From Methylobacterium gossipiicola (lineage in GTDB: Bacteria > Pseudomonadota > Alphaproteobacteria > Rhizobiales > Beijerinckiaceae), in the NCBI RefSeq assembly GCF_900113485.1, contig NZ_FOPM01000007.1, positions 124,001 through 188,000 on the forward strand: 64,000 bases of DNA, in the 5' to 3' direction. Below, piece by piece: positions 1-8,500 of this stretch (the first letter of the stretch is position 1; every line of letters begins with the position of its first letter). Under the pieces are notes generated by a model. The model saw only the letters and a list, made by a program, of their open reading frames with translations. It ran no database searches and had not been told where the DNA came from. Position numbers and translations under genes: made by a program.

Positions 1-693
1 GCCAGGCCCCGGCGCCATGATGATCGGCCTGTCCGGGGAGCATTGCATCGACTCGTCGGCGACGACGAAATCCTGACCAAGGGGGTACGTGTCCACGTCG
101 GGGAAGTAGACCGTGCGCGCGGCCGTCAGGACCGGGAAACCGATCTGCACGTCGGTGACGAGGGCTTGGTAATCGGCATCGGGCGCGGCGGTATGGCCGA
201 GGCTCGCCTTTCCGCTCAACGCCGTGGGAAGCCCGGGAACGTCGGAAACCGCGGCGATCTGCTTGCCGCCGGAGACGAGACGCCAGGCCGGCGCCGAGCC
301 GACCAGCGCGGACGACCACGCGACGGTGTAGAGGACCCCTTTCCGGATCGAGCCCGCCGGCAAGGGGACACCGTCCCCGTTGAGCCATTGCCTCGGCCCG
401 GTTCCGTCGATGTTGAGGGATGGCGAAGCGGTATTGTCGCGATCAGCCCAGAACGAGATTGTGGTTCCGGCCTGGGGCGTGGTGACGCCCGACAGCGTCG
501 CGACAACATAGGCGTTGTCCGTGCCGGTCGAGACCAGGGCGCCCCCCTGATCCGCGGCGAGGGCCGCGACCCCCGCCATGATGCCGCGCGACTGACCGGG
601 AAACTCCCGAGCGGACGCGCCGTCGCGGGCGGGAATCGCGGGGTCGGTGATCGCGTTCTGGGCCGGGACCACCGACCAGTCGAGGACACCCAT
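1..693 (-). CDS. Phage tail fibre-like protein (partial, C-terminus beyond window)
   Basis: An open minus-strand frame starts at an ATG at 691-693 and stays open for 231 codons to the window edge. It begins MGVLDWSVVPAQNAITD. It is rich in Gly, Ala, Thr and Asp, with segments such as SLNIDGTGPRQWLNGDGVP that resemble the repeated beta-structured stalks of phage fibres. It lies just downstream of a collar-domain fibre gene in the same direction, which supports a host-recognition or fibre role. No enzyme motif is visible in the part present. The other long frames here are antisense or shifted and lack this protein-like composition. Confidence 0.7.
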   Translation of the reverse strand, partial: MGVLDWSVVPAQNAITDPAIPARDGASAREFPGQSRGIMAGVAALAADQGGALVSTGTDNAYVVATLSGVTTPQAGTTISFWADRDNTASPSLNIDGTGPRQWLNGDGVPLPAGSIRKGVLYTVAWSSALVGSAPAWRLVSGGKQIAAVSDVPGLPTALSGKASLGHTAAPDADYQALVTDVQIGFPVLTAARTVYFPDVDTYPLGQDFVVADESMQCSPDRPIIMAPGPG

Positions 694-708
694 GGATCAG
701 TTCTCCGG

Positions 709-1977
709 TCAGGCTTTGATGGCGAGGGTCAGCACGAGGCCGGGCGGGACGTTCGGGTGTCCCTGCCCACCGCCGGCCGCCGAGATCGTGAGCGAATGGG
801 CGTGGTCGCCAACGGCGGGGATTCCGTGGGCGTGCTGGCCATCGAGCGCGATGGAGTGAGCGTGATCGCCGACGCTGTCTGTCGTGAGCGAATGGGCGTG
901 GTCGCCAACGCCCGACGTCGTGAGCGAATGTTGGTGCTGCCCCGAGGAGGTCCCCTCGCTGTCGGTGGCGCCGCCCGCGTTCACCACGCCGGGGTAGATG
1001 CTCGCGACGGCAACCCCGGACCCGCCGGTCTGGTAGATCGAGACGCGGTTGTAGCCGATGGGGTGAATGTGAGCGCCGCCCACTTCGGTCGTGCCGGTGT
1101 GGCTATGGGCGCCGGCTGCACTGGTCGCGCCGGTGTGGCTGTGGGCGCCGGCCGCACCCGTTCCGCCGCCATGGCTGTGCTGGCCGCTTGCCACGACCGA
1201 ACCGCCGTGGTCGTGCCCACCCGCGTTGCCGGTCGAGCCCCCGTGACCGTGAGGGGCAAGCTGTGCCTCCGTCAGGGTGACGGTTTGCGACCCGCCCACG
1301 TTACCGAGGTCGCCGCCGAGGCCGCCCGCGCCCGTTAGCCGGCCGGCGCCGCTATCGAGGCCGAAGATCGTGCGCCCGCGCAGGTCGGGAATCCGAAACG
1401 TGCTGTCGTTCTCGGCGCCGTGGGATGTGCCGATCAGCAGGAACAGCGCCGCATAGGCCGTCCGCGACAGGGATCGCCCGTCGCAGATCAGCCAGCCTTC
1501 GGGGACGGCCGGGGAGGCGAAGGCCGAGACGGTGCCGCACTCGGCGAAGGTGGGCGCGACGATGAGATAGACCGGCGCCGTGGTCGAGCGCACGACGCGG
1601 TAGACGATGCCGGGGCGAAGATCGCGGGGGCCGAGTTCGATGTTGCCCGGCCGGCGCAGCGGGAGCGCGGCCTGCCCGTCGAGCGAGAGGGTCGCCGGTC
1701 CCTCGTTGAGCGCGGAGACGTTGAACGAGAGGGTGTGCGCTCGAGCGGCGCTCGCCGCGTTGAAGATCTGACCGGTGGAGACCGTGTAGGCGTCGCCGGC
1801 ACCGCGCGTAGCGAGGAGGGCGCCCGCGTTGTCGTCCCGCCAGCGGGCCAACGCCGCCATGACCTCCCGCATCGAGTTGTTCACGGTTTTGGCCGGCTGG
1901 CCTTCGATCCAGAGAATCGGAGGGGCGGCGAGATCGTTCGAGGCCGCGTCGCTGGAAAAGTCGATGAGGCCGGTCAT
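709..1977 (-). CDS. Phage tail collar domain fibre protein
   Basis: A 422-residue protein starting MTGLIDFSSDAASND. The central part contains a typical phage tail-collar domain (VPEGWLICDGRSLSR, then FRIPDLRGRTIFG). It is followed by about 130 residues of Gly/Ala/His-rich repeats such as AAGAHSHTG and VGDHAHSL, which in known fibres coordinate metal along a needle-like trimer. The C-terminus (GHPNVPPGLVLTLAIKA) is the conserved end of collar proteins. A TTG start at 2022 would add 15 residues; the ATG at 1977 is preferred because the family-like sequence begins there. The protein is expected at the distal tail, in receptor binding. Neighbours are another fibre and the virion lytic transglycosylase. 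Confidence 0.88.
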   Translation of the reverse strand: MTGLIDFSSDAASNDLAAPPILWIEGQPAKTVNNSMREVMAALARWRDDNAGALLATRGAGDAYTVSTGQIFNAASAARAHTLSFNVSALNEGPATLSLDGQAALPLRRPGNIELGPRDLRPGIVYRVVRSTTAPVYLIVAPTFAECGTVSAFASPAVPEGWLICDGRSLSRTAYAALFLLIGTSHGAENDSTFRIPDLRGRTIFGLDSGAGRLTGAGGLGGDLGNVGGSQTVTLTEAQLAPHGHGGSTGNAGGHDHGGSVVASGQHSHGGGTGAAGAHSHTGATSAAGAHSHTGTTEVGGAHIHPIGYNRVSIYQTGGSGVAVASIYPGVVNAGGATDSEGTSSGQHQHSLTTSGVGDHAHSLTTDSVGDHAHSIALDGQHAHGIPAVGDHAHSLTISAAGGGQGHPNVPPGLVLTLAIKA

Positions 1978-2064
1978 GGAGCATCCCGAGGCAGGCGCGC
2001 GCGTACGGCCCCGATGACGCAAGACGTCCGGGTCGGTCCGAGCGGGAGGGCGTGGATGGGCGGA

Positions 2065-2844
2065 TCAGCGCCGCGTTGGCAGCAGGCTGAGGAACTTCGT
2101 GGCGTCGAACGCGGCCGGGCGCGGCGCTGGTGCTGGCTGCGGGGCGGGTAAAGCCGGCGCCGGTGCGGCTTCGGCGCCGGGTTGAGGTGCCGCCGCGCCC
2201 TGCGAAGCGCTCAACAGCCTCATGATCGAGCCGAGGTCCGGGCCGTTATCGGTCTTCGGGGCTTCGGCCGGCATCGTCGGCGCCGGCGCGGCGCTCGAGG
2301 CCGGGCCGGAGAGATCGAAGGGCGCGCGGGCCGTGGTGGGCGCGACCTCGCCGGGCATCGACATGGCGGGGCCCGAGCCATCGAACTTGCCCGTCCACCG
2401 GCCGCCGAACTGGGCCGCCGTCTCTCCGGCCGAGCCGCCGTTCTGCGTAACGGCCTTCGTGCCGACCAGGGAAGCAGCCGAGGCATCGGGGTTGGTGAGA
2501 ATCTTCGAGGCGCCGCCGGCGCCCTGTTGATGCGCGAGATAGAGTTCGCCGGCCGTGGGCTCACGATTGAGCGCGCGCCGCAGCACCTTGGCGTTATCGA
2601 GGGTCAACCGGGCCGCCGCGTCGGACGCCTCGGCCGCGTCGTAGGGGTTGGCGAGGCCGTAAGCCGAGGCTGTCTTCGGCATGAACTGGAATAAGCCGGC
2701 GGCACCCGAGGGGTTATAGGCGGCCGGGTTACCGCTGCTCTCGATGCCGGCCATCCGCTCCATGTAGCCGGGATAGGCGAGGGCGAGCCCGTAGCGCTGG
2801 GCCGCCCCCTCAATCGCGGAGGCGACCTTGGGATCGAACGGCAT
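2065..2844 (-). CDS. Lytic transglycosylase (SLT domain), virion-associated
   Basis: A 259-residue protein. Residues 20-120 form a soluble-lytic-transglycosylase fold: catalytic Glu35 in AGIESSGNP, then GAAGLFQFMP (48-56) and LAHQQGAGG. This family cleaves peptidoglycan glycan strands to 1,6-anhydro-muropeptides. The C-terminal 130 residues are Pro/Ala-rich and low complexity, probably a linker. There is no signal peptide and the gene sits in the structural operon next to the fibres and large internal proteins. A role in local wall opening during DNA ejection is therefore more likely than host lysis, though lysis cannot be excluded. A hairpin and a promoter-like element lie just upstream. Confidence 0.88.
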   Translation of the reverse strand: MPFDPKVASAIEGAAQRYGLALAYPGYMERMAGIESSGNPAAYNPSGAAGLFQFMPKTASAYGLANPYDAAEASDAAARLTLDNAKVLRRALNREPTAGELYLAHQQGAGGASKILTNPDASAASLVGTKAVTQNGGSAGETAAQFGGRWTGKFDGSGPAMSMPGEVAPTTARAPFDLSGPASSAAPAPTMPAEAPKTDNGPDLGSIMRLLSASQGAAAPQPGAEAAPAPALPAPQPAPAPRPAAFDATKFLSLLPTRR

Positions 2845-2863
2845 GGCGGTCTCCGGGAACGCG

Positions 2864-2889
2864 AAAGGCCGCCCTTGCGGAGCGGCCTT
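2864..2889 (-). terminator. GC-rich hairpin upstream of the transglycosylase gene
   Basis: The perfect stem AAGGCCGC (2865-2872) pairs with GCGGCCTT (2882-2889) around a 9-nt loop. On the minus strand it is followed by TTTCGCGTTC. It lies 20 bases before the transglycosylase start, between a promoter-like TTGACC and the gene, so it may act as an attenuator or as the end of the upstream transcript. Similar hairpins lie at the same relative place at 17494-17511 and 27761-27784. Confidence 0.5.
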
Positions 2890-2936
2890 CGGGTCTGGCG
2901 CGCGAGGCGCTGGACAATGGCTGTTTCGGGCGGATC

Positions 2937-2951
2937 GCCCGTCGGGTCAAG
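2937..2951 (-). promoter_or_regulatory. Repeated phage promoter-like element (copy 1)
   Basis: On the minus strand this reads CTTGACCCGACGGGC, starting with a -35-like TTGACC. Almost the same 12-14 bases occur at 17613-17626 and 27819-27834, each upstream of a leftward phage gene. A convincing -10 is not visible at 17 nt (GAAACA here). The conserved block could therefore be a promoter with an activator-dependent -10, or an operator. Confidence 0.5.
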
Positions 2952-3142
2952 GGGGAGATGCTCTAAGGTTTTTGCCCATCAACTTTCGGTCGGTCGGCTG
3001 GAAGCCCCACCGGAGATAGCGTTTTGGGCATGGCTTGAGTTCGATAGATTTGGCTTCTGATGCGGGTAATCGACGAATCGAAAATCAGGACTTTTCAGAT
3101 CCGCGAGTTTGCGGCCTGAACTGAATGTTTGCTGCAGGGCTT

Positions 3143-3982
3143 CTACCCAGCCGGCGGGTTCAGATCGCTCTGGTAAAAAAGTTTTCTCTGCACCCATTTG
3201 AAGCCCTCGTGCTTCGTGATTGCCGCGATCTCAATCGGGCCACCTACGGTCTCACTACGCAGGTTAAAGCGAACGTAACGGATGGTTGTCTCCACCATAA
3301 AACGCGCCAGCTCAATGGCATCTTGTATGGGCATTGCGGGGATAATTAGCGGAGCGCTTAGCTCGCTGGCTAGACCAAGATAAATCTCATTTACCTGATC
3401 CGCCGGAAGGCCACGGTTTAACAGCGCCAGCCTGAAATTACTTCCAAGCCCAAAGAACAGGCGGTCCATTGCCTCATACTCCCCGTCCCAGTTCGCTCCA
3501 CAGGAACTCGTGTCCCTGATAATTTTAGGAACCAACCCTTCGGCTGTTATTGGAACGTCCCATAGCTCAGGCTGCTCAGCACCTGAACTGTATCCACACA
3601 ACTTATATCCCATCATGAAGTCGTCTGGTGGATTGTCGCCATAAGCAGATAGAAATTTATCCTCAAAGAAAAATTCTCTTACCCTCGATGCGACACTTTC
3701 CAACGTGTAATTATTAGGGTCTAGTTTCCAATCTAGATGGGCAGGATCTTCCCCGGACAGCCGTCGTCGTAAATCTTTCGTCAAAGTTGATATTGACGAC
3801 GACCCAATACCGCCCGACCCAAATGTCAGCGCACCAATAGATAGCCCCTTAACCAGATTAAATGTCTTGTTGGCATTATTATAAATCTTTAATACGTTAC
3901 CATCATCTCTAAAAAATGATGTTGCGCTATCTGCGGCCAGAACTATTCCATCATTGATTTTTACAGTAACAACGATTGTCAT
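3143..3982 (-). CDS. Proteasome beta-like Ntn-hydrolase, low-GC cargo gene
   Basis: A 279-residue protein starting MTIVVTVKINDGIVLAADS. If Met1 is removed, Thr2 becomes the N-terminal nucleophile. Asp18 then falls at the Asp17 position of proteasome beta/HslV/Anbu proteins, and Lys39 (NANKTF) could be the catalytic lysine. The glycine segment GALTFGSGGIGSSS also fits this fold. The family normally makes amide-bond hydrolases in ring assemblies. The long C-terminal part is unassigned. The ATG at 3982 is chosen over 4012 because only it exposes the threonine. Base composition is clearly lower in GC than the flanking structural genes, indicating separate acquisition. There is no signal peptide, so a cytosolic role is expected. 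The phage role is unknown. Confidence 0.6.
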   Translation of the reverse strand: MTIVVTVKINDGIVLAADSATSFFRDDGNVLKIYNNANKTFNLVKGLSIGALTFGSGGIGSSSISTLTKDLRRRLSGEDPAHLDWKLDPNNYTLESVASRVREFFFEDKFLSAYGDNPPDDFMMGYKLCGYSSGAEQPELWDVPITAEGLVPKIIRDTSSCGANWDGEYEAMDRLFFGLGSNFRLALLNRGLPADQVNEIYLGLASELSAPLIIPAMPIQDAIELARFMVETTIRYVRFNLRSETVGGPIEIAAITKHEGFKWVQRKLFYQSDLNPPAG

Positions 3983-4007
3983 GGGCCACCATCGATTGCT
4001 TAGAGGC

Positions 4008-4053
4008 AGCATCTTAAATTGCGACTACTCGGTCAAGCTGTATCCTGGGTCAA
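4008..4053 (-). promoter_or_regulatory. Tandem TTGACC promoter-like boxes before the Ntn-hydrolase gene
   Basis: Two minus-strand TTGACC hexamers (4053-4048 and 4036-4031) lie 50-70 bases upstream of the 3982 start, followed by AT-rich sequence (CAATTTAAGATG). The second box has a 17-nt spacer before GATGCT. This would give the cargo gene its own transcription. The -10 is poor, so the call is tentative. Confidence 0.3.
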
Positions 4054-4116
4054 GCCGCATGGGTGTGAAAGTTTCGCCCGCTTCGTCCCGTCCCAACGCC
4101 GTGCTACGCCGACACT

Positions 4117-4227
4117 ATGCCCCGTTGGTTCTTCCTGCTCGTCACCGCCGCCCTCGGCCTGTCCGTGGCCGGCGGCATGCTGATCTTCCTGCGCTCGCCG
4201 ACGCCGGTGGTTCAGCCGGCGGATTGA
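4117..4227 (+). CDS. Small single-span membrane protein (36 aa)
   Basis: An open frame from ATG 4117 to TGA 4225-4227 encodes MPRWFFLLVTAALGLSVAGG, continuing with a second hydrophobic stretch and a polar C-terminus (RSPTPVVQPAD). That is one transmembrane helix with a short tail. No strong ribosome-binding site is visible. It precedes three more tiny membrane-protein genes on the same strand, which suggests a membrane or lysis cassette. Function is unknown, and at this length a chance frame cannot be ruled out. Confidence 0.4.
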   Translation: MPRWFFLLVTAALGLSVAGGMLIFLRSPTPVVQPAD

Positions 4228-4235
4228 TCGGAGGT

Positions 4236-4250
4236 CCGGAAAGTTTCCGG
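4236..4250. repeat. 15-bp palindrome CCGGAAAGTTTCCGG
   Basis: A perfect inverted repeat with a single-base centre. The same 15-mer (opposite strand) occurs at 9993-10007, and near-copies occur at 5413-5427 (CCGGAAGATTTCCGG) and 34799-34813 (CCGGAAATTTTCCGA). It may be a binding site for a phage or host protein. Here it lies in intergenic DNA. Confidence 0.45.
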
Positions 4251-4378
4251 GGCCGTCGGCCTTGGCGTGCGATGCCCTGCAGAGTTTTTCTCATTGACGA
4301 TGACCTCGAATAGCGTGAGCACCTTCATATGAGAAAGAACCGCCAGTTGAGTTCTTTACTACAGAAAGGAGCTATAAA

Positions 4379-4633
4379 TTGGCATCTGACGAACTCGATC
4401 AGCGCAATAAACTCGTCACGAATGAGCGCGCGAAGCTGACCGCGACCTATGTGAACGGCGTGGCCGTCGCCGTGCTGGCGGTAGGCGGACTGGCGCCCGT
4501 CTTCGCCCAGAGGTTGCCGGGACCGATAGACCCCTCGGCGGCGATTCGGACCGCCCTCACGTCCCTCGTTTGTATCGTGGTCAGCGGCGTCCTACATTGG
4601 ATGGGACGCAGCATTCTCAGGGGGCTTCGATGA
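4379..4633 (+). CDS. Small two-helix membrane protein, TTG start
   Basis: An 84-residue protein beginning at TTG 4379. A clear Shine-Dalgarno AGAAAGGAG ends about 9 bases upstream and decides this start. A charged N-terminus (DELDQRNKLVTNERAK) precedes one hydrophobic segment (VNGVAVAVLAVGGLAPVF) and a second (TALTSLVCIVVSGVLHWM), ending GRSILRGLR. Two helices with charged ends resemble a class II holin-type topology, but no family is recognised. The next gene overlaps it by ATGA, so the cassette is translationally coupled. Confidence 0.65.
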   Translation: MASDELDQRNKLVTNERAKLTATYVNGVAVAVLAVGGLAPVFAQRLPGPIDPSAAIRTALTSLVCIVVSGVLHWMGRSILRGLR

Positions 4634-4725
4634 GCGACCCGCAATCCTACCTTGTGATCGGCTGGGCCCTCGGCGCGCTTGCCCTGGGCTTCGGCGTGAC
4701 GTGGCTCGCCCGTCGCGCGCACTGA
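4630..4725 (+). CDS. 31-aa single-span membrane peptide
   Basis: This frame starts at ATG 4630, overlapping the preceding stop as ATGA, and ends at 4725. The product is one hydrophobic helix (YLVIGWALGALALGFGVTW) capped by LARRAH. The overlap, orientation and membrane-like composition are the evidence; no homology is recognised. It may be an accessory peptide of the neighbouring putative holin-like protein. Confidence 0.5.
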   Translation: MSDPQSYLVIGWALGALALGFGVTWLARRAH

Positions 4726-4775
4726 ATCACTCTTTCCTCAATGAGTCGCTCGCCAAGCCATTCGGTGCACCGCTG

Positions 4776-5207
4776 ATGCCCCGCTGGCTCGCCGTCCCCG
4801 TCACCCTGGCCCTGTTCACCGCCGTCATGCTCGCGGTGGGGTGGGTGCTGCCGGCGACGGCGGGTGAAGAGCCTGTCTATCGGTGCAAGGCCATCGAAGG
4901 TCGCGACCTGAGCAACGACGGTCGGATGCTGCCGATCCGAACGGACACGGCCCTCTTCCAGTCCTTTCAGAGCATCTTGGTTGATACGGCCACGGGCGTG
5001 ATCCGGGTCGGCTCGTCGACGTGGCGATGGCACGTCGCGCAGAAAGGGTCATCGCAGAACGATTTCGTAGCGGTTGCCGGCCCATCTCCGTCCATGGCCT
5101 CGGCCAACCTTTTCCGGGTCAGGCTCTGGGAGGGCATGACGACGCCCGTGTTTTTCATGGTCGGGCTGACGATGGTTCTGACCGGAACGTGCGAGACGGT
5201 ACGATGA
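4776..5207 (+). CDS. Hypothetical membrane-anchored protein
   Basis: From ATG 4776 the product is 143 residues. It has an N-terminal hydrophobic segment (WLAVPVTLALFTAVMLAVGW, perhaps an uncleaved anchor or a signal ending near PATAGEE). A polar domain with two Cys (YRCKA, GTCETVR) follows, and a second hydrophobic segment near the C-terminus (TTPVFFMVGLTMVLTGTC). The frame is open upstream to a GTG at 4701, but that would add a non-hydrophobic leader. It overlaps the next gene by ATGA. The function is not recognised; position in the small-membrane cassette suggests an envelope role. Confidence 0.55.
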   Translation: MPRWLAVPVTLALFTAVMLAVGWVLPATAGEEPVYRCKAIEGRDLSNDGRMLPIRTDTALFQSFQSILVDTATGVIRVGSSTWRWHVAQKGSSQNDFVAVAGPSPSMASANLFRVRLWEGMTTPVFFMVGLTMVLTGTCETVR

Positions 5208-5545
5208 GCAGGCCGCCAAATCGCTTCTCCCGCCTCCTCTGGATGGTCGCGCAGGCAGGCGCCATCGGCGCTGGGATCTGGTTGAGCTTTTTCGCTGAGC
5301 CAAGACCGGCCGAGCCGATGCCACCCCTGGCCTACGTCCTCATCCCGTTTTGCTGGGTGCTGCTGGTGGCATTCGCCACGGGCCTCATCACAAAGTCATG
5401 GGACTTTGCGCTCCGGAAGATTTCCGGACGTCCGGCCCCGATCCGCCAGGGCGAGGAGCCGGGTCGTGAACAGTTGGGCATTCTTGGTGCCTTCGCGCGA
5501 CCGAGCGAGCGCGCGAAGGTCGGGGAGCGCGGCCGGATCGGTTAG
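5204..5545 (+). CDS. Small two-helix membrane protein overlapping the ejection gene
   Basis: A 113-residue frame starting at ATG 5204 (ATGA overlap with the previous stop). There are two hydrophobic segments (WMVAQAGAIGAGIWLSFF and AYVLIPFCWVLLVAFATGL) followed by a basic tail. The last 150 bases overlap, in antisense, the 3' end of the large minus-strand gene that ends at 5396. The tail (RPAPIRQGEEPGREQLG) reads like shadow sequence, so only the first about 65 residues look constrained. Function unknown. It closes the rightward cassette. Confidence 0.5.
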   Translation: MSRPPNRFSRLLWMVAQAGAIGAGIWLSFFAEPRPAEPMPPLAYVLIPFCWVLLVAFATGLITKSWDFALRKISGRPAPIRQGEEPGREQLGILGAFARPSERAKVGERGRIG

Positions 5546-8500
5546 CATCCGGGCGATCTGCTCCGAGTTGCCGGCGATCCGGTGTTTCAGGAGCGCTTCG
5601 GAGCCCGCTTTCTTGAGGCCGAGCAACCCGCCGGCGGCAGCCCCGCCGGCGCCCGCCGCGACACCGCCCGCCGCGGCGTTGCCGGCCGCCTCCGTGATGG
5701 CCGAGGCCAGCGGCCCGGTGCCGTTCGCGAGGCTCTTGCGGATCTCGATGTTGAACGCGGTGTCCGACCCTTTCTGCGGCTTGTAGCCGGTCGCTTCGAG
5801 CGTCGCGAAGAAGCGGTCCAGGCCGGCCCAGATCGTGTCGCCCTCCGGCAGGGCGCGGATGGATGCCTGCAGGTTCTTGGCCTGCTGGTCGTTGCCGCGC
5901 ACAGCCGAGGCGAACCCTGCGCCGCCGTACTGCGAGGCGGTGCCGCGCACATCGCGGGTCGCGGCGTTGAAGGCCGTTTCGAGATGGATTCGGGCGAGAT
6001 CTCTGGCCGCTGTCGGATTGTTGCGCGCCAGTGCCGACATGGCGCTGCCGATCTCGACGTGATTGCTGCCGAACGGGTCATGCGGGAAAATGGCCGCTAC
6101 GGCACGCTTCGCATCGTCCGTCGCCGCCACCTGGCCGAGAGGCGATTTCTCGACCCGTGCCAGCCCGTCGCGGGTACGCACGACGTGCTCGAGCCTGCGG
6201 TAGACCTCCGGCATCTGTGCGAGCACGTCGGCCTGATCGCGGAGCGCCTCGCTCAAGCGATTCGAATCGACGTTGCCGCGCGCATCCGTGGCACCATCGA
6301 GGATCCGGGTCGCCACGCGGCCCTCATAGGCTTGCCGGGCGGCGGGCGTGGCGTTCGCCAGGAACTCGCGCGTGGCCGAGGCCCCCTGCAGGTGTGCCGG
6401 CACCTGTTCCGTCGGGGTCGCCATGCGGCCGGTGTTGGGGTCCTGCCGCACGACGCGAGCCAGGGGCGTGTCGCCCTCGAACGGCTCGACCGGCCGGGAA
6501 TTGGCCGCGAAGTTCGCATCCGCCGTCGCGACCTCCGGCACGCCCTTCAACTCGCCGTCGAGGGTCGAGCGGGCGATCTGAAGGTCGCGAACCTTCGTGG
6601 CGTCGCCGAGGTCACGCGCGGTCCGAATCGCCGTATCCAGGCGCTCGCGGGCGTGCAGCAACCCCTCGACGGACAAGTCGGTTTCGCCGCCGGGGCCGAA
6701 CAGGTCCTTACGAGCCTGAGCCAAGGCGCCGCGTACGTCGCCCTTCGCCGTGCGCAACTGCGCGTCGATGGCGTCGAGGGCGGATTGCGGGTTCACCTGC
6801 CCGAACCGGACGCTCGGGATTTCCTCCGTCACCGTCGTGGACTTCACGTAGGGTTCGAGCGGCCCCTTCATCCGGCTCACCACCTGCTCGTAGGCGTCGA
6901 GCGGCTCGGCGATCTCTCCACGCATGAGGGCACCAACGGCGCGGTCGCGGATATCCGGATGCACGCCGACCGGGTCGATGCCGACGCGGGTCAGATCCTC
7001 GGCGAGGCGGGTTTCGGCCGTGGAGCGCGCCGCGGCGTACTCGTCGGCGGCGGCGCCACCCGGCGCCCGCCCGCGCGGGCGGCCCTGTGCGTCGAGCGGG
7101 TACGAGGGAACGCCCCGCTGTTCGTTCTGGAGTTTCCGCAGCAATTCGGACGAGATGTCCCGCGCCATGCCGCCGTCCGGATCAGGCCGGAAATAGCCCT
7201 CCTCGATCAGTCGCTCGCGCCAGAAGTTGTCCAGGCTCTTGCCGTCTGGACGGGCCACGTTGCCGACGCCGGGGATGTTGAAGCGGTGCAGATCCGTCGC
7301 CGCCGCGTCGCCGTCGAGGCGCAGACCGCCGTTGCGGGCGATGAACCGCGCAAGGCTCTCCGGGCCACCATCCGGAGACGCGCCGGCCGGGCGCTCGAAC
7401 GCCTCGACGGGGCGCGGAGCATCGGCCTCGAACTGCGGGCGCGAGAACTGCGGCTGGGTCACGATGGGCTCGCCGGGACGCTCCACCCTGACCGTGCCTT
7501 CGACGCCGACCTTCTCCGGCGCGGCGCGGGCTGCGGCATAGTCCTGATCGGCCTGCGCCCTGCGAGCGGCCTCGCGCGAATCCGCCACGCGACGCATCTC
7601 GGGCTGGATCACCTGCCCGGCGGCGTCGTCCGTGACGCGCGGGCCCACCGCCTCGCGTGCCTGGGTGAACGCCATGCCTTCCGGGGTCTGGCGCACGCCC
7701 GCCCGCGCAGCGGTCTGGACGTCGAGGCCGAGGGCCGAGGGCGCGAGGTTCGGCGGCGCGATGGCATCGAGCGCGGCCTCGCCCACGCTCCGGATCTGAT
7801 CCGGCCGCGCGGCGTAGACGTCACCCATGATGCGGCCGCCCTCACCCCCGGAGTTCGCCACGACGCGGCTGATCTGGGAGAGGCGCCCGGCCTTGCCGCC
7901 GGTCACGTGGTTCAACGCTTCGTCCAGCGGGATCTCCATACCGCCGCCGGGCAGCGAGCGGGCGTTCTCGCGCAAGGTCTGGGCTGCGGTCAGATGCTCA
8001 TCGGTGATGCCATCCATGGCTTCGCGCATGACGACATTGCCGCCGCGCGGGGCCTGCGCCACACCCGCGCCGATACCGCCCGCGACGGCGCCGACCAGAC
8101 GCGCGGCCGGCTCGGCTTCCGGGAGCAGTTGCCGTGTGGCCTGCCCGAGGCCCTCGCTCGCCAGGGCCGGAACGACCACCTGCCCGACGCGCTGAGCCGC
8201 CGAACCGCCTCCGAACAGGGCGTTGGGCGCGAACTCGGCCAGCGTGTTCGCCAACTCGCCCGGCACGGTCTGCGGCTTGTACAGCGGGCCGGTGACGGCC
8301 TCGACGGGCTTGAGGATCTGTTCCTGGCTGGGGAAGCCGTCGGCAATCGGGCTGTCGCTCGGGAAAAACGGAGCATTCGCGGGCGTGACACCCAACGCCT
8401 TCCCGATGACGCGTGCGGCAGGAGCAGCCATGAATCGGTCCATCAGCCCCACGGCGGCATTCGGGAGGCCGATAGTGCCCGCGAGGCCGCGCGCGAGGCC

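Noticed and set aside
781..1260. CRISPR-like or minisatellite array suggested by regular short repeats
   Set aside because: The periodicity comes from codons for His/Gly/Ala repeats of the collar fibre; there are no unique spacers.
43..1338. Plus-strand open frame of 431 codons
   Set aside because: Antisense to the two fibre genes; its repeats merely mirror the His-rich fibre repeats.
2979..3197. Minus-strand 72-codon frame near the end of the Ntn-hydrolase gene
   Set aside because: Partly overlaps the real gene in another frame and has no supporting start site or domain.
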